Shown here in pieces: positions 1 to 8,880 of a stretch of DNA of 10,000 nucleotides. The stretch's first letter is position 1. Each line of letters begins with the position of its first letter. The notes under the pieces are model-generated. The model was given only the letters and a program-made list of their open reading frames with translations, was not told the origin of the DNA and did not search any database. The translations under genes were made by a program, and so were the position numbers. The stretch is from Chondrilla cf. caribensis (lineage: Eukaryota; Porifera; Demospongiae; Chondrillida; Chondrillidae): NCBI GenBank assembly GCA_964020155.1, contig OZ026557.1, positions 2,370,001-2,380,000 on the forward strand, written 5' to 3'.

Positions 1-97
1 TCTAAAAATAGCAGATGCACAACAATGGCAGAGTGATATCAGTTTGATCTATTGTTGACTATTGTTTTCATGTTTGGCTGTCATTTCATTTTCACCT
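1..97 (+). repeat. Dispersed/tandem repeat, copy A
   Basis: Matches 700-796 over 97 bases with four mismatches by eye and no gaps. Its left edge is cut by the window start. It includes the shared core AGAGTGATATCAGTT and TATTGTTGAC. Confidence 0.85.
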
Positions 98-288
98 TCT
101 CCATAAATAAGCCCCGAGGCTACCATGAGGTAATATAAATTGGAACTATGTACATAGTGTTTGTATGTAGCAATATCTGGGAGACTGACTCCAACTATCT
201 CTCTCCCTTGAAAATTGTTTGTTCATGTATCCTCAAAAGCCATGCATTAATGGGTATTTTGTCTACTGTATTGGTATTTGGCTTCTAC

Positions 289-323
289 TGTGTGTGTGTG
301 CATGTGTGTGTGCGTGTGTGTGC

Positions 324-397
<74 letters not shown>

Positions 398-450
398 ATG
401 TGTGTGTGTGGGGGGGGTATGTGTGTGTGGGTGTGTGGGTGTGGGTGTGT
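289..450 (+). repeat. Long compound (TG)n microsatellite
   Basis: A near-continuous TG tract with a few CG and CA interruptions, a G7 run at 411-417, then TGTGGG repeats. Alternating purine-pyrimidine runs of this length can adopt Z-DNA. All open frames here are repeat artefacts (Cys-Val or His-Thr runs). Confidence 0.95.
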
Positions 451-559
451 GAAAATATACACAGGTGTGTTTTGCTGCCTTTGTGTATGTACATATACTA
501 ATCTAATTAGAAGGTACACACTAATAGTAGAGTGATATCAGTTGGATTTATTGTTGACC

Positions 560-564
<5 letters not shown>
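446..564 (+). repeat. Same repeat, diverged copy B
   Basis: It shares GTGTGAAAATAT, CAGGTGTGTTTT, GTAGAGTGATATCAGTTGGA and TATTGTTGACCATTG with copy C (656-796) in the same order, with more mismatches and small indels. It lies between two TG tracts. Confidence 0.7.

Positions 565-613
<49 letters not shown>
562..613 (+). repeat. (TG)n followed by (GA)n microsatellite
   Basis: About 41 bases of TG pass directly into GAGAGAGAGAG. Confidence 0.95.
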
Positions 614-655
614 TGATTGAGTGCCATCCATGTGTGTGTGTATCAGACTGTACGT

Positions 656-796
656 CTGTGTGAAAATATGCTCAGGTGTGTTTTTGCAGCATGTACACAT
701 CTAAAAATAGCAGATGCACAACAATGGCAGAGTGATATCAGTTGGATCTATTGTTGACTATTGTTTCCATGTTTTGTTGTCATTTCATTTTCACCT
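656..796 (+). repeat. Same repeat, copy C
   Basis: The left part matches copy B and the right part (700-796) matches copy A at about 96 percent. It shows that the full unit is at least 140 bases. Confidence 0.8.
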
Positions 797-1428
797 AATG
801 ACTTATTATGTTTGTATCAGTGAGTTCATTTACGTACAATGTATGGAGATAATAGTACATGTGCCTACAATCCAGTGTTTACATAAGGACAAGCTTCTCA
901 TAAATATTTATCATGCTTTGTGGGCACTTGTGTAAACTATGACGTCTCATGACCCAAAGTAATGCATAATAATTATTATTGTTCTGGTCAATTCCACTTC
1001 CTTCTCCCTGTGGTGCTATTGTACTGGTTGATGATGTGAACCAGTTGATTATCTTTGTGTACCCAGCACTTTGTGCATCAGGGTCAACCCTAGAGCGAGC
1101 TGTATGCACTTACAGGGTTGTCTTCACAGCCTTTGTTCTACCCCATGTACATTATGTTATTATTGAATTGCATAATATATGTATTATTATCATTGCACAT
1201 GTATATGTGTAAGACACATCTTGCATGTACTGGTAATTTGGTTCTTTGGCTCCATCGTAGTGTTGTATTCTGATGTAAGATTTTCTAGTACAAGGTTCAC
1301 TTTGCCTGTATATGGACCCGTGCATATGTGTGTGGGGTATGTATGTGTGCATGTTGGTTTATACTTATATGGGGCTGGGTAGAAAGCGTACATGTGCATG
1401 TATGTATTTAGTGTATCATTGTTTGTTC

Positions 1429-1432
<4 letters not shown>
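797..1432. other. Intergenic stretch without recognised gene
   Basis: AT-rich, with only short open frames on either strand. It holds two small palindromes: ACTGGTT/AACCAGT at 1023-1029 and 1039-1045, and AGGGT-CA-ACCCT at 1080-1091. I see no splice-linked coding pattern or protein motif. Confidence 0.6.

Positions 1433-1475
<43 letters not shown>
1433..1475 (+). repeat. (TG)n microsatellite
   Basis: An uninterrupted TG run of about 43 bases, followed by ATGTATGTA. Confidence 0.95.
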
Positions 1476-1484
<9 letters not shown>

Positions 1485-2760
1485 GCAACTGTTTAAGGGA
1501 GAGCGAGAGTTGGTCTCCAATGAGTCCATTATTAGAGGTACCGTCCATCTATAGTTGGTGAAATGTACGTATGCCACAATAGAACAGCTGGTAAGCTGTC
1601 TTGACTTCAAGTGGGTACATTTCAGATTATCCTCTGTGTGCACTGTCTCCTTCCGAATTAGTGTGCTTACTTTGTGGGGTCAACGTCAACTGGTGACTTC
1701 CTTATTATTTTTTTCAACTAATGCTTATGAACCTGTGAGTACATTGTCCTTAACACTGGTGTGATTCATGTCCGCCCCCTCTGTCCTTGTTGACACAATC
1801 CATCGTTACCTTGTAATTGATGACTTCGGAAGGTTTATGTCCTGTAATACCTTTGTCTCCGACCCTATTTGTGTGTTAAATCGTTTGTCAAGGTCATTGC
1901 AGCCACTTTGCTATGATGCAAGTGTAGGTACAGTAATTGATTTTATTCTGTACTTTATGACACAGAGATAGGCCAGTCTTATTGCTGTACTTCAGTAATC
2001 CTATTAGTAGTATTTGGAAGCAATGTATACTTATCGTAGAAGGGTTATGTCACCCATGAATTACTGTGGCATGCGATTGTATCCATTACGTATCTTGTCT
2101 TCTGATACCATGTTCTCAATCCATGCATAGAGTATGTAGCAGCTGCATGCATATTCACTATCTTAGCTATAGCTTGAACTCTTATACATTTGTACATATA
2201 CACATGTAAATCTCAAGTACATCTCAAAGCAAACCATCACTTGCAATGTTACGAAGTTAACGGTCAGGGAATGTACATGAGGATATTACAAAGCGTTCAG
2301 AAAACGGTCAAACGTGTTGTAAATTTTTAATAACTAAATTGTTTGGTAATAGCTACATTGTGATTGTACATTAAAATACAAATTTGCTTCTGTAATATAA
2401 GCAGGTATCATTTTCTTTTTACACTTCCCGATTGGAACTGTATAATGGAAGTGGTCCTGCATTGCCATGGTATCACTGCACAGATAAGGTTACTTAATAT
2501 TGTAGGGCATCACTTGAGTTCCTCAGTAACAATGGATATGTAGCAATGTTTTGCATACCAAAGTAAGCTGTATCTGTTTCATTCCACGCTTAACCAACAG
2601 ACATGTACTAATCCACTGTACTATTATAGTATCAGATTTTGTGTGAATGGTTACAGCTTGCATAATTCATTAAAGTATAGTAGAAATGCATTTATTAGAT
2701 GAGACTGGATGTGGAAATGAAGATAACACAATGATTATTGGTAAATATCACCACGTTTAA
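1476..2760. other. Intergenic stretch without recognised gene
   Basis: Mixed-composition DNA, richer in C and G between about 1500 and 1960, with two short open frames (1555-1764 and 1768-1971, +) that show no domain, signal or motif. From 2000 on it is AT-rich and broken by stops on both strands. Confidence 0.55.
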
Positions 2761-2762
2761 AT

Positions 2763-2795
2763 CCACACAGTTGTGTGGTCTCACCGGTGTGAGAC
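2763..2795. repeat. Two adjacent short palindromes
   Basis: CCACACA-GT-TGTGTGG (2763-2778) is followed by GTCTCAC-CGGT-GTGAGAC (2778-2795), sharing base 2778. Both have 7-bp perfect arms. A further CACCGGTGT occurs at 2812-2820. They lie just before the SINE-like element and may belong to a mobile element border. Confidence 0.6.
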
Positions 2796-2850
2796 TGCAG
2801 CTTGGCAGTACCACCGGTGTAGTATGAAAGGAGGATTGGGAGGGCTGGTT

Positions 2851-2995
2851 GCTGTGGTGGCTTTGTGGCTCAGTGGTTATGGCGGCTACAGTCAGACACC
2901 CTAGATTCGAGTCACGCAGTTGCTGGTTTTTCTCTTTTCTCCTTTCTCCTTGAGCAGGTTGGGTTCCAATGAAACTTCTATAATAGAAATACATG
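2851..2995 (+). mobile_element. tRNA-derived SINE-like element
   Basis: The A box TGGCTCAGTGG (2866-2876) matches the pol III consensus exactly, and a B-box-like GATTCGAGTC follows at 2904-2913, with a T5 pol III stop at 2927-2931. The acceptor and anticodon stems do not pair, so it is not a working tRNA. A degenerate tRNA head followed by an unrelated body fits a SINE. Borders are approximate; no target-site duplication was identified. Confidence 0.5.
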
Positions 2996-4017
2996 CGTAC
3001 ATACTGAGTAATTTATATGCATAGAATAGATTCCATGGGGTAATTTCTATCTGTGAGGATATGGCACAGATGAGTAAGCCTGTTGCATTGGTCTATGCCC
3101 TTTGTATGTTGGTAAGGTATAGTAAGTACAACATAATAATAATAAAATGTGTTTTATTTATGTGTGTGTTACTTATGTTTTATGTGCTGTATTATGCATA
3201 ATATACTATTATATGGTTGTGAGCCTTCATGTGTGTATGGTATATATTTGCATGTATTTTTGCTTGCTATAATAATTATATCTATGTGTATACATACGTA
3301 TGTATCCCCTATGTTTTATATGCTTTAATATGTATAATTATTCTATTTGTACTATTGTTGTGTGGTGGTATGAATTAAAGAGTGAATTAGAATATTATTT
3401 TATGTACATGAATGTGCATGTATTGTAAATGCCACGTGTGTCATACAGTACATATGTATGATTTGGTTGGTTGTACATTAAATTTGTTACTTTTGTTTTC
3501 ATGTGTATGTGCATGTTTGTATGGGACAATGTCAGTGTTGAATACTATTTGTGTGATGTATGTGTTTGTTTATGTGTGTATATGTTAGTTTGTTGCTTTT
3601 ATATGTACACGCATTAATTTGTCTGTGGTGTGTAGGTACATATCACACTTTTGCAATATCAATGTTGAGCTGTTCAGTTAGTGGGGCAACTATGCACGTC
3701 ATGATGACAGTCGATCGAGGATTGGAAACCCTCACCTAGTGCCGAACGTGATGTGTAACTGCTCATGTGACACAGATGTTATGTCTGGTTTACCGACATG
3801 CACAAATCAGATAAATTTCCCTGCACACTGAAAAAATATCTGTCTATTAGCAAACCTCTTACTGTATTGTCACAACTGGTAATTATTGTACAACCAATTC
3901 ATATTCAAATTAATGGTAACATTGCCACAATATTACTTTAAGTTAATTAAGTTGTAGTACATTTTATACTTGTGGAAGATTATTTCCAATTCAATTTTAA
4001 TGCCGTGCCTATTGCGT
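2996..4017. other. AT/TG-rich intergenic stretch
   Basis: Degenerate TG and TAT-rich sequence with no open frame of interest. It contains a perfect 16-bp palindrome ATACATACGTATGTAT (3290-3305), an AATAAA at 3141-3146 followed by T/GT-rich DNA, and a GTCATGATGAC palindrome (3698-3708). From about 3660 the composition becomes more balanced toward the promoter. Confidence 0.55.
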
Positions 4018-4031
4018 GGGTTCTCGAACCC
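4018..4031. promoter_or_regulatory. Palindrome GGGTTC-TC-GAACCC with HSF-type core
   Basis: Perfect 6-bp arms around a TC centre. The core TTCTCGAA has the TTCnnGAA arrangement of heat-shock factor sites. Only two of the usual three units are seen, so it may be a weak site or just a palindrome. Confidence 0.35.
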
Positions 4032-4124
4032 CTTCATACCTAACGATGGCAGTATAGTCCAGTTCATACGGCCAGTGAACCCATAACAGATGCAGGAAAC
4101 GAATCCTTCGACCTGCACCATCTT

Positions 4125-4133
4125 GGGGGCGGG
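4125..4133 (+). promoter_or_regulatory. GC box (GGGGGCGGG)
   Basis: Sp1/KLF-type GC box directly before the CRE, unusual in this AT-rich window. Confidence 0.55.
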
Positions 4134-4135
4134 TA

Positions 4136-4143
4136 TGACGTCA
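4136..4143. promoter_or_regulatory. Perfect cAMP-response element TGACGTCA
   Basis: The full palindromic CREB/ATF site, 17 bases upstream of the TATA-like box. CREB/ATF factors bind this sequence across animals. Its position next to the core promoter makes a chance match less likely, but binding is inferred. Confidence 0.6.
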
Positions 4144-4160
4144 CTACCTCGCGAGCAGGG

Positions 4161-4167
4161 ATAAAAG
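4161..4167 (+). promoter_or_regulatory. TATA-like box (ATAAAAG)
   Basis: ATAAAAG lies in a GC-rich flank, about 30 bases before the predicted start of transcription and 120 bases before the ATG. It is the only such element placed sensibly for this gene. Confidence 0.6.
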
Positions 4168-4189
4168 GGCCAGCACACGAGTCGACGAT

Positions 4190-4280
4190 CACCGAAACAG
4201 AATTCAACAGACGTTGATTTTTCGAGACCACTTAGCGGAGGGCTACATTTTCTGCAAGCGAATTAAAAATTGTGAAAGCT
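4190..4280 (+). other. Predicted 5' untranslated region
   Basis: The start is placed about 30 bases after the TATA-like box, near GATCACC. The leader has no ATG and has an in-frame TGA at 4215-4217, which supports initiation at 4281. The exact transcription start cannot be read from sequence. Confidence 0.5.
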
Positions 4281-4416
4281 ATGGATATCCTGAAGACTAC
4301 CGCCTTAGTATTAGCTGTGATTTTCATCTCAAACGCTTTACCGATTTCGAAATCAAATAGCAGTGAGGACACCATGGAAGATGAATGGCGAACTCTCCCG
4401 CCTTGTGATAAGAGAG
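4281..4416 (+). CDS. Exon 1: signal peptide and start of propeptide
   Basis: Residues 1-45 plus one base of codon 46. The N-terminus MDILK followed by a hydrophobic core ([11 protein letters not shown]) is a typical secretion signal, with likely cleavage after S-N-A (residue 19). The rest is an acidic stretch with one N-glycosylation sequon (N26-S-S). The donor is GAG|GTAAGT at 4417. The first ATG of the transcript, at 4281, is chosen; a GTG nine bases earlier is in frame but is not needed. Confidence 0.85.
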
Positions 4417-7400
4417 GTAAGTATACTCTTGCAAGATTACCCTTTGCACACGCTACATGCATTGCACCTTCCTCTTCAGGCCACCTGGACGGAACGGACA
4501 TTATTTGGTTTGTGCAAGAGAACGTTCGAACCGGTGAACTGCGTTATCCTCACGGTAAACCAGGTGAAGGAAGACACAGGAGAGACGCAGTTATCGACAC
4601 TAATCGTTTGTGGCCAAATGGGATCGTATACTATTCCATTAATGCTAATCTGAAGAGTCAACGTGAGTTTTTTTTCGATCGTTTTTTCATTTTACGCATT
4701 AGGTTAATGTGTTCTGAAGTACGTACTCGCTTCTCCTTTGCACCTACTCGCAGTATACATGCACGTTGTATGTAGTATTTGTGTGTAAAGTAGAACTTAG
4801 ATGATGAGGAACCTTTGAGATGTATCGTTTTGTTTTGATCACACTCGTTTTGCAGGTTGGAAGGTAAATACTATCATGGATGCTATGCGTCACTGGGAGG
4901 ACAAAACATGCCTGAGGTTCAAGGAGAGAACCACTCAAAGTGCTTACATAGACATCTCAGGTGATGGATCATGGTGAGTGTAATTTAATTCAGTCAGTTA
5001 TTATTGAAACTTAGTAATTACATGCAATATTACTATTATACAAACTATAATCCAAACCTTGACACACTATAACAAATGACTTCCTGCGCTATAGAGTTAA
5101 GCTACAATGTCCTAATAATTGTACAAGTACCAGTAGGCAAGTGCATATGTAATATTGTTCACTTTAGGTGTAACAGGTAGCAAATGCTGCATACTTTCAG
5201 GGTATCATTATGTGATAGATATCCATGATCGAGGGACCTCGCATAGACTGAAACAATAATTTCAATCTTTCATGCACACTTAGATAGCTATATGTAATGG
5301 CAAGAGTTTACTAGCAATATTCATGCATAGTTATTATTGATGTCATTTATTATTACAATAATTATCATAATCGGGATTGACGATTTCAACCTAGTGTTAT
5401 TTTCCCTCACAGTTGCTGTTCATATGTCGGTCATACTGGTGGAGTGCAGTCTCTAGTACTGGGGATGAATGACTGCTTCACTCTTAGTACCGTTGTTCAT
5501 GAAATTGGACATGCCATTGGTTTCTATCATGAGCAAAGCAGACACGATCGAAAACATTATGTGGTCATTCACTGGGATAACATTAAGCAATATAAGGATG
5601 GTAATTTCAAAGAACTGAAGGAAGATGAAGCAACAACTTTGGGCCTGCCATATGATGTACACAGTGTTATGCATTATGATGAGGATGCTTTTGCCAAGGC
5701 AGAGGGTTTGAAGACGATAACTGTTATAGGAGGTCAATCTGTGTACAATGATGAGCTTAGTCCAATAGATGTCATGCAAGCAAGAAAACTGTACAATTGT
5801 CCAGCAGGTGAGAATATGCATTATAAATTTGTTAACATTCATTTGATACCTCATTTTAATTTTTATGAATAATAATTACTCAGTTTTGATTGTGTACCAC
5901 AACTCATTGCTGAACTCCACATGATTTCTGTTTTCACTATGTTATGTTTCACATATCTTTACAGATCGAACCAATGATCCTCCTAAGAGTGTCCCACCTC
6001 CTCCCACAACCCCCCCTACGAAACCATCAGGTTGCTTCCATGAGATTACAGGAAAGAGTGGTGTGATAACCAGCCAAGGATACCCCAACCATTACCCGTC
6101 GGGTGACTGTACTTGGTCATTTAATGGACCCAAAGGATTCCGGGGACGAGTTACCTTTCAGGAGGTGACATTGGACAGCAGGTAAATTTGCAATTCTATT
6201 GTGTCTCATCAAATATAGCCTTTGATTATGGGCTTGTAATCACCATATCAAGATTTATATTTCATATTCTTTATCTCTCATTCAACACAGTCCGAGGTGT
6301 GGCGACAAGGTAGAAGTACATGCTATGGGATGGAAGATTGGAACATCTTGCCCTGCCTTTCTGGGACCTTTTGGATTAGGAATTCAAATAGGTCGATCAA
6401 TAAACTTGGGAGGTAGCACAGGCACAATTACCCTGAAATCCGATAAACTCAAAGGGAATGGTAAAGGATTCAAGGCTACATATACTTTTGAAGGTCAGCA
6501 AAGGGCTATACCTCTGTGCAATTATGTGCTTTTCCAGTCTATATGGTTAGTAATAATGTTTGTCCTACTCTACCAAATACACATAATGAAGCACTTACCA
6601 TTCTCTAATAGCATTATGTCTGCCTGCCTACATATGTAATATCCAATTCCCACACAAACAATCAAATTCTCACATAAATGCATGTAACCGAGTTACCTTA
6701 TGAAGAAAGCTATATTGTTTGTATTGCAGATATTGATGAATGCAGCAATGCAATGTACAACAGATGTCCCCATAAGTGTGTGAACACTCCAGGATCTTTC
6801 CATTGTGAATGTCCGAAGGGCTACTACATACCTGAAAGAGATCGCTACAGATGTCTGGGTGAGTAACACTGTCTCTGTCTGGTGTTAGTCTGGTGTGGGG
6901 CATGCAGGATTATCTGATGGAATGAAGTCATTCTTGCGAGATTGTCCTTAATTTCTCCAACCTCACCTCCCTCTCATTGTCCAATGACCTGCAGACATCC
7001 AGGAGTGTGCATATGACAATGGTGGCTGCTCTGATATTTGCTGGAATACGATGGGATCATACGAATGCAGATGTCCTCCAAACAAAGTGTTGAGTAGAGA
7101 CAACAAAACATGTATAAGTGAGTTGTAACACAGACTATTCATATATACGTATGTACTGTCAATATGGCAATGATGAATATTCTGGTACATTCATTTGAAG
7201 TTTAGTATAGAACCTACTCCGGGAAGATTCCTATATTTTGATCATACAGTATGTACTCTCTTTTTATAGGTCATCCAGAATGCAGACAATGTTCACATGA
7301 TTGTAATGTTACTTCTAATGGAGTAAAGTGTGTGTGTCCTAAGGGAATGGGTCTTGACAGCACTGGGAAAAAATGTATCGGTAAGTATGTACTTGTGATT

Positions 7401-8797
7401 AGTATATGCACATAATATTATGATTCACACAAGATATGTGTGTAGACACACATACAATACATGAATCCCCACACAACATACACACTTACATACACACAAA
7501 CACACACCTCTATGCATGTACATGTACACATGCATACTTACGAACACAACTCGTAAATAATCATGTTACTTCTTCTCCGTATAGTTGAGGATATGTGTGC
7601 AATGGTTAATCATGGATGCCAACATAGATGCGTCAACGATGCTTCCAAAGAAGGTTATAGGTGTGAATGTAATGCAGGATACACTCTTCGTTCAGATGGA
7701 AAGACATGCCAAGGTATGCATGCAGTTTTCAATGTGATTCTTTGTTTGTCACATGTGGTACACCAAATGTCCTACTAGTTCCGAACCTCAATAAAAGTTA
7801 ATGCAAATTAGTCTGCTGCATATATAATAATATTATCCATACATATAGATATGGTGTATTATTATGATATTTGGATATGTAATATATATAATGTACTTGC
7901 ATGAATGATGATTCAATTTAGCTTTATAGAATCTTGTATTATGCTCTTGTATTTCTGTATAATATTATAGATGTGGACGAGTGTCAAGACAGCAGTATCG
8001 TCCACTTTTGCAGTCCTAATCGCTGTGTCAACACAGAAGGCTCATATCGCTGTGAATGCAAGGAAGGGTTCAAGGAAAGGCAAAGATTTGGAAAAATAGT
8101 TATTTGCGATGGTGAGCACATCGAACACAACACACTGGCCCTGCCTATGTTTTACAGAGTATATCATGTACTTTAGATGTGAATGAATGTGATGATGAAC
8201 CTTGTGATCAGAAGTGTACGAACACTCGTGGGTCCTTCACATGTGGATGTGGAGCTGGTTACAGACTGAATGACGATGGAAGGACCTGTGCTGGTGAGTC
8301 TGCAACATATGCAAACACAATTGTTTTGTCATTGGTCACTGCAATCAATTGTATCGTTTAGACATCAATGAATGTGAAACAACTTCCCATGGATGTCAAG
8401 GAGCATGTGTGAATACAATTGGCAGTTACAAATGTGCCTGCCCAGCAGGCTATGTCAGTAATTCTGCTGGAATCTGCCAAGGTAAACATATTAAACAACG
8501 TTACGTTAGCATATACATGCACACCCACATGCACATATGCACTCGCACTAGAATACCATCTATCAATCAATCCTAGCATGCTGATCTACTGTACAAGTCC
8601 CACCTTCTGCAGATGTCAACGAATGTCTTGGTAACCATGGATGTGATCAAGTATGTCGCAATACACCAGGTTCTTACGTCTGTTCTTGTGAAAAAGGATA
8701 CAGAATGAGTGGATCAGTATGTCAAGGTAATTACATACATACATTTCATGGACACATTCCAAGCTGTCTATGTATACTGTACAAGTACTTACATATG

Positions 8798-8880
<83 letters not shown>

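Noticed and set aside
289..450. CRISPR-like or tandem gene array
   Set aside because: Simple dinucleotide repeat without spacers.
148..535. Open frames of Cys-Val or His-Thr runs on both strands
   Set aside because: They are translations of the TG microsatellite, open in all frames only because the repeat lacks stops.
979..1212. Small + strand open frame and overlapping minus-strand frame (879-1109) as a gene
   Set aside because: No motif, no splice partners and no supporting promoter; both strands are equally open, as expected by chance.
2859..2931. Functional tRNA gene
   Set aside because: A and B boxes are present, but acceptor and anticodon stems do not pair, so it is a SINE head or tRNA relic.
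2695..2994. 99-codon open frame on the minus strand
   Set aside because: It lies across the palindromes and the SINE-like element; composition looks like translated repeat and has no domain.
3141..3146. AATAAA followed by T/GT-rich DNA as a polyadenylation site
   Set aside because: No coding sequence is seen upstream of it within 3 kb; such strings are expected in AT-rich DNA.
4272..4280. GTG nine bases upstream of the ATG as a start
   Set aside because: Eukaryotic context; the ATG at 4281 has a good initiation context and gives a clean signal peptide.
4232..4501. 89-codon open frame on the minus strand
   Set aside because: Antisense to exon 1, intron 1 and exon 2; no recognisable content.
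5453..5854. 133-codon open frame on the minus strand
   Set aside because: It is the antisense shadow of the astacin core exon; no motif, and the + strand carries a complete HEXXH domain.
6544..6551. Alternative donor GTTAGT after exon 6
   Set aside because: It would end in phase 2 and join exon 7 to make an immediate TGA, while the donor at 6494 keeps phase 1 and ends at the CUB border.
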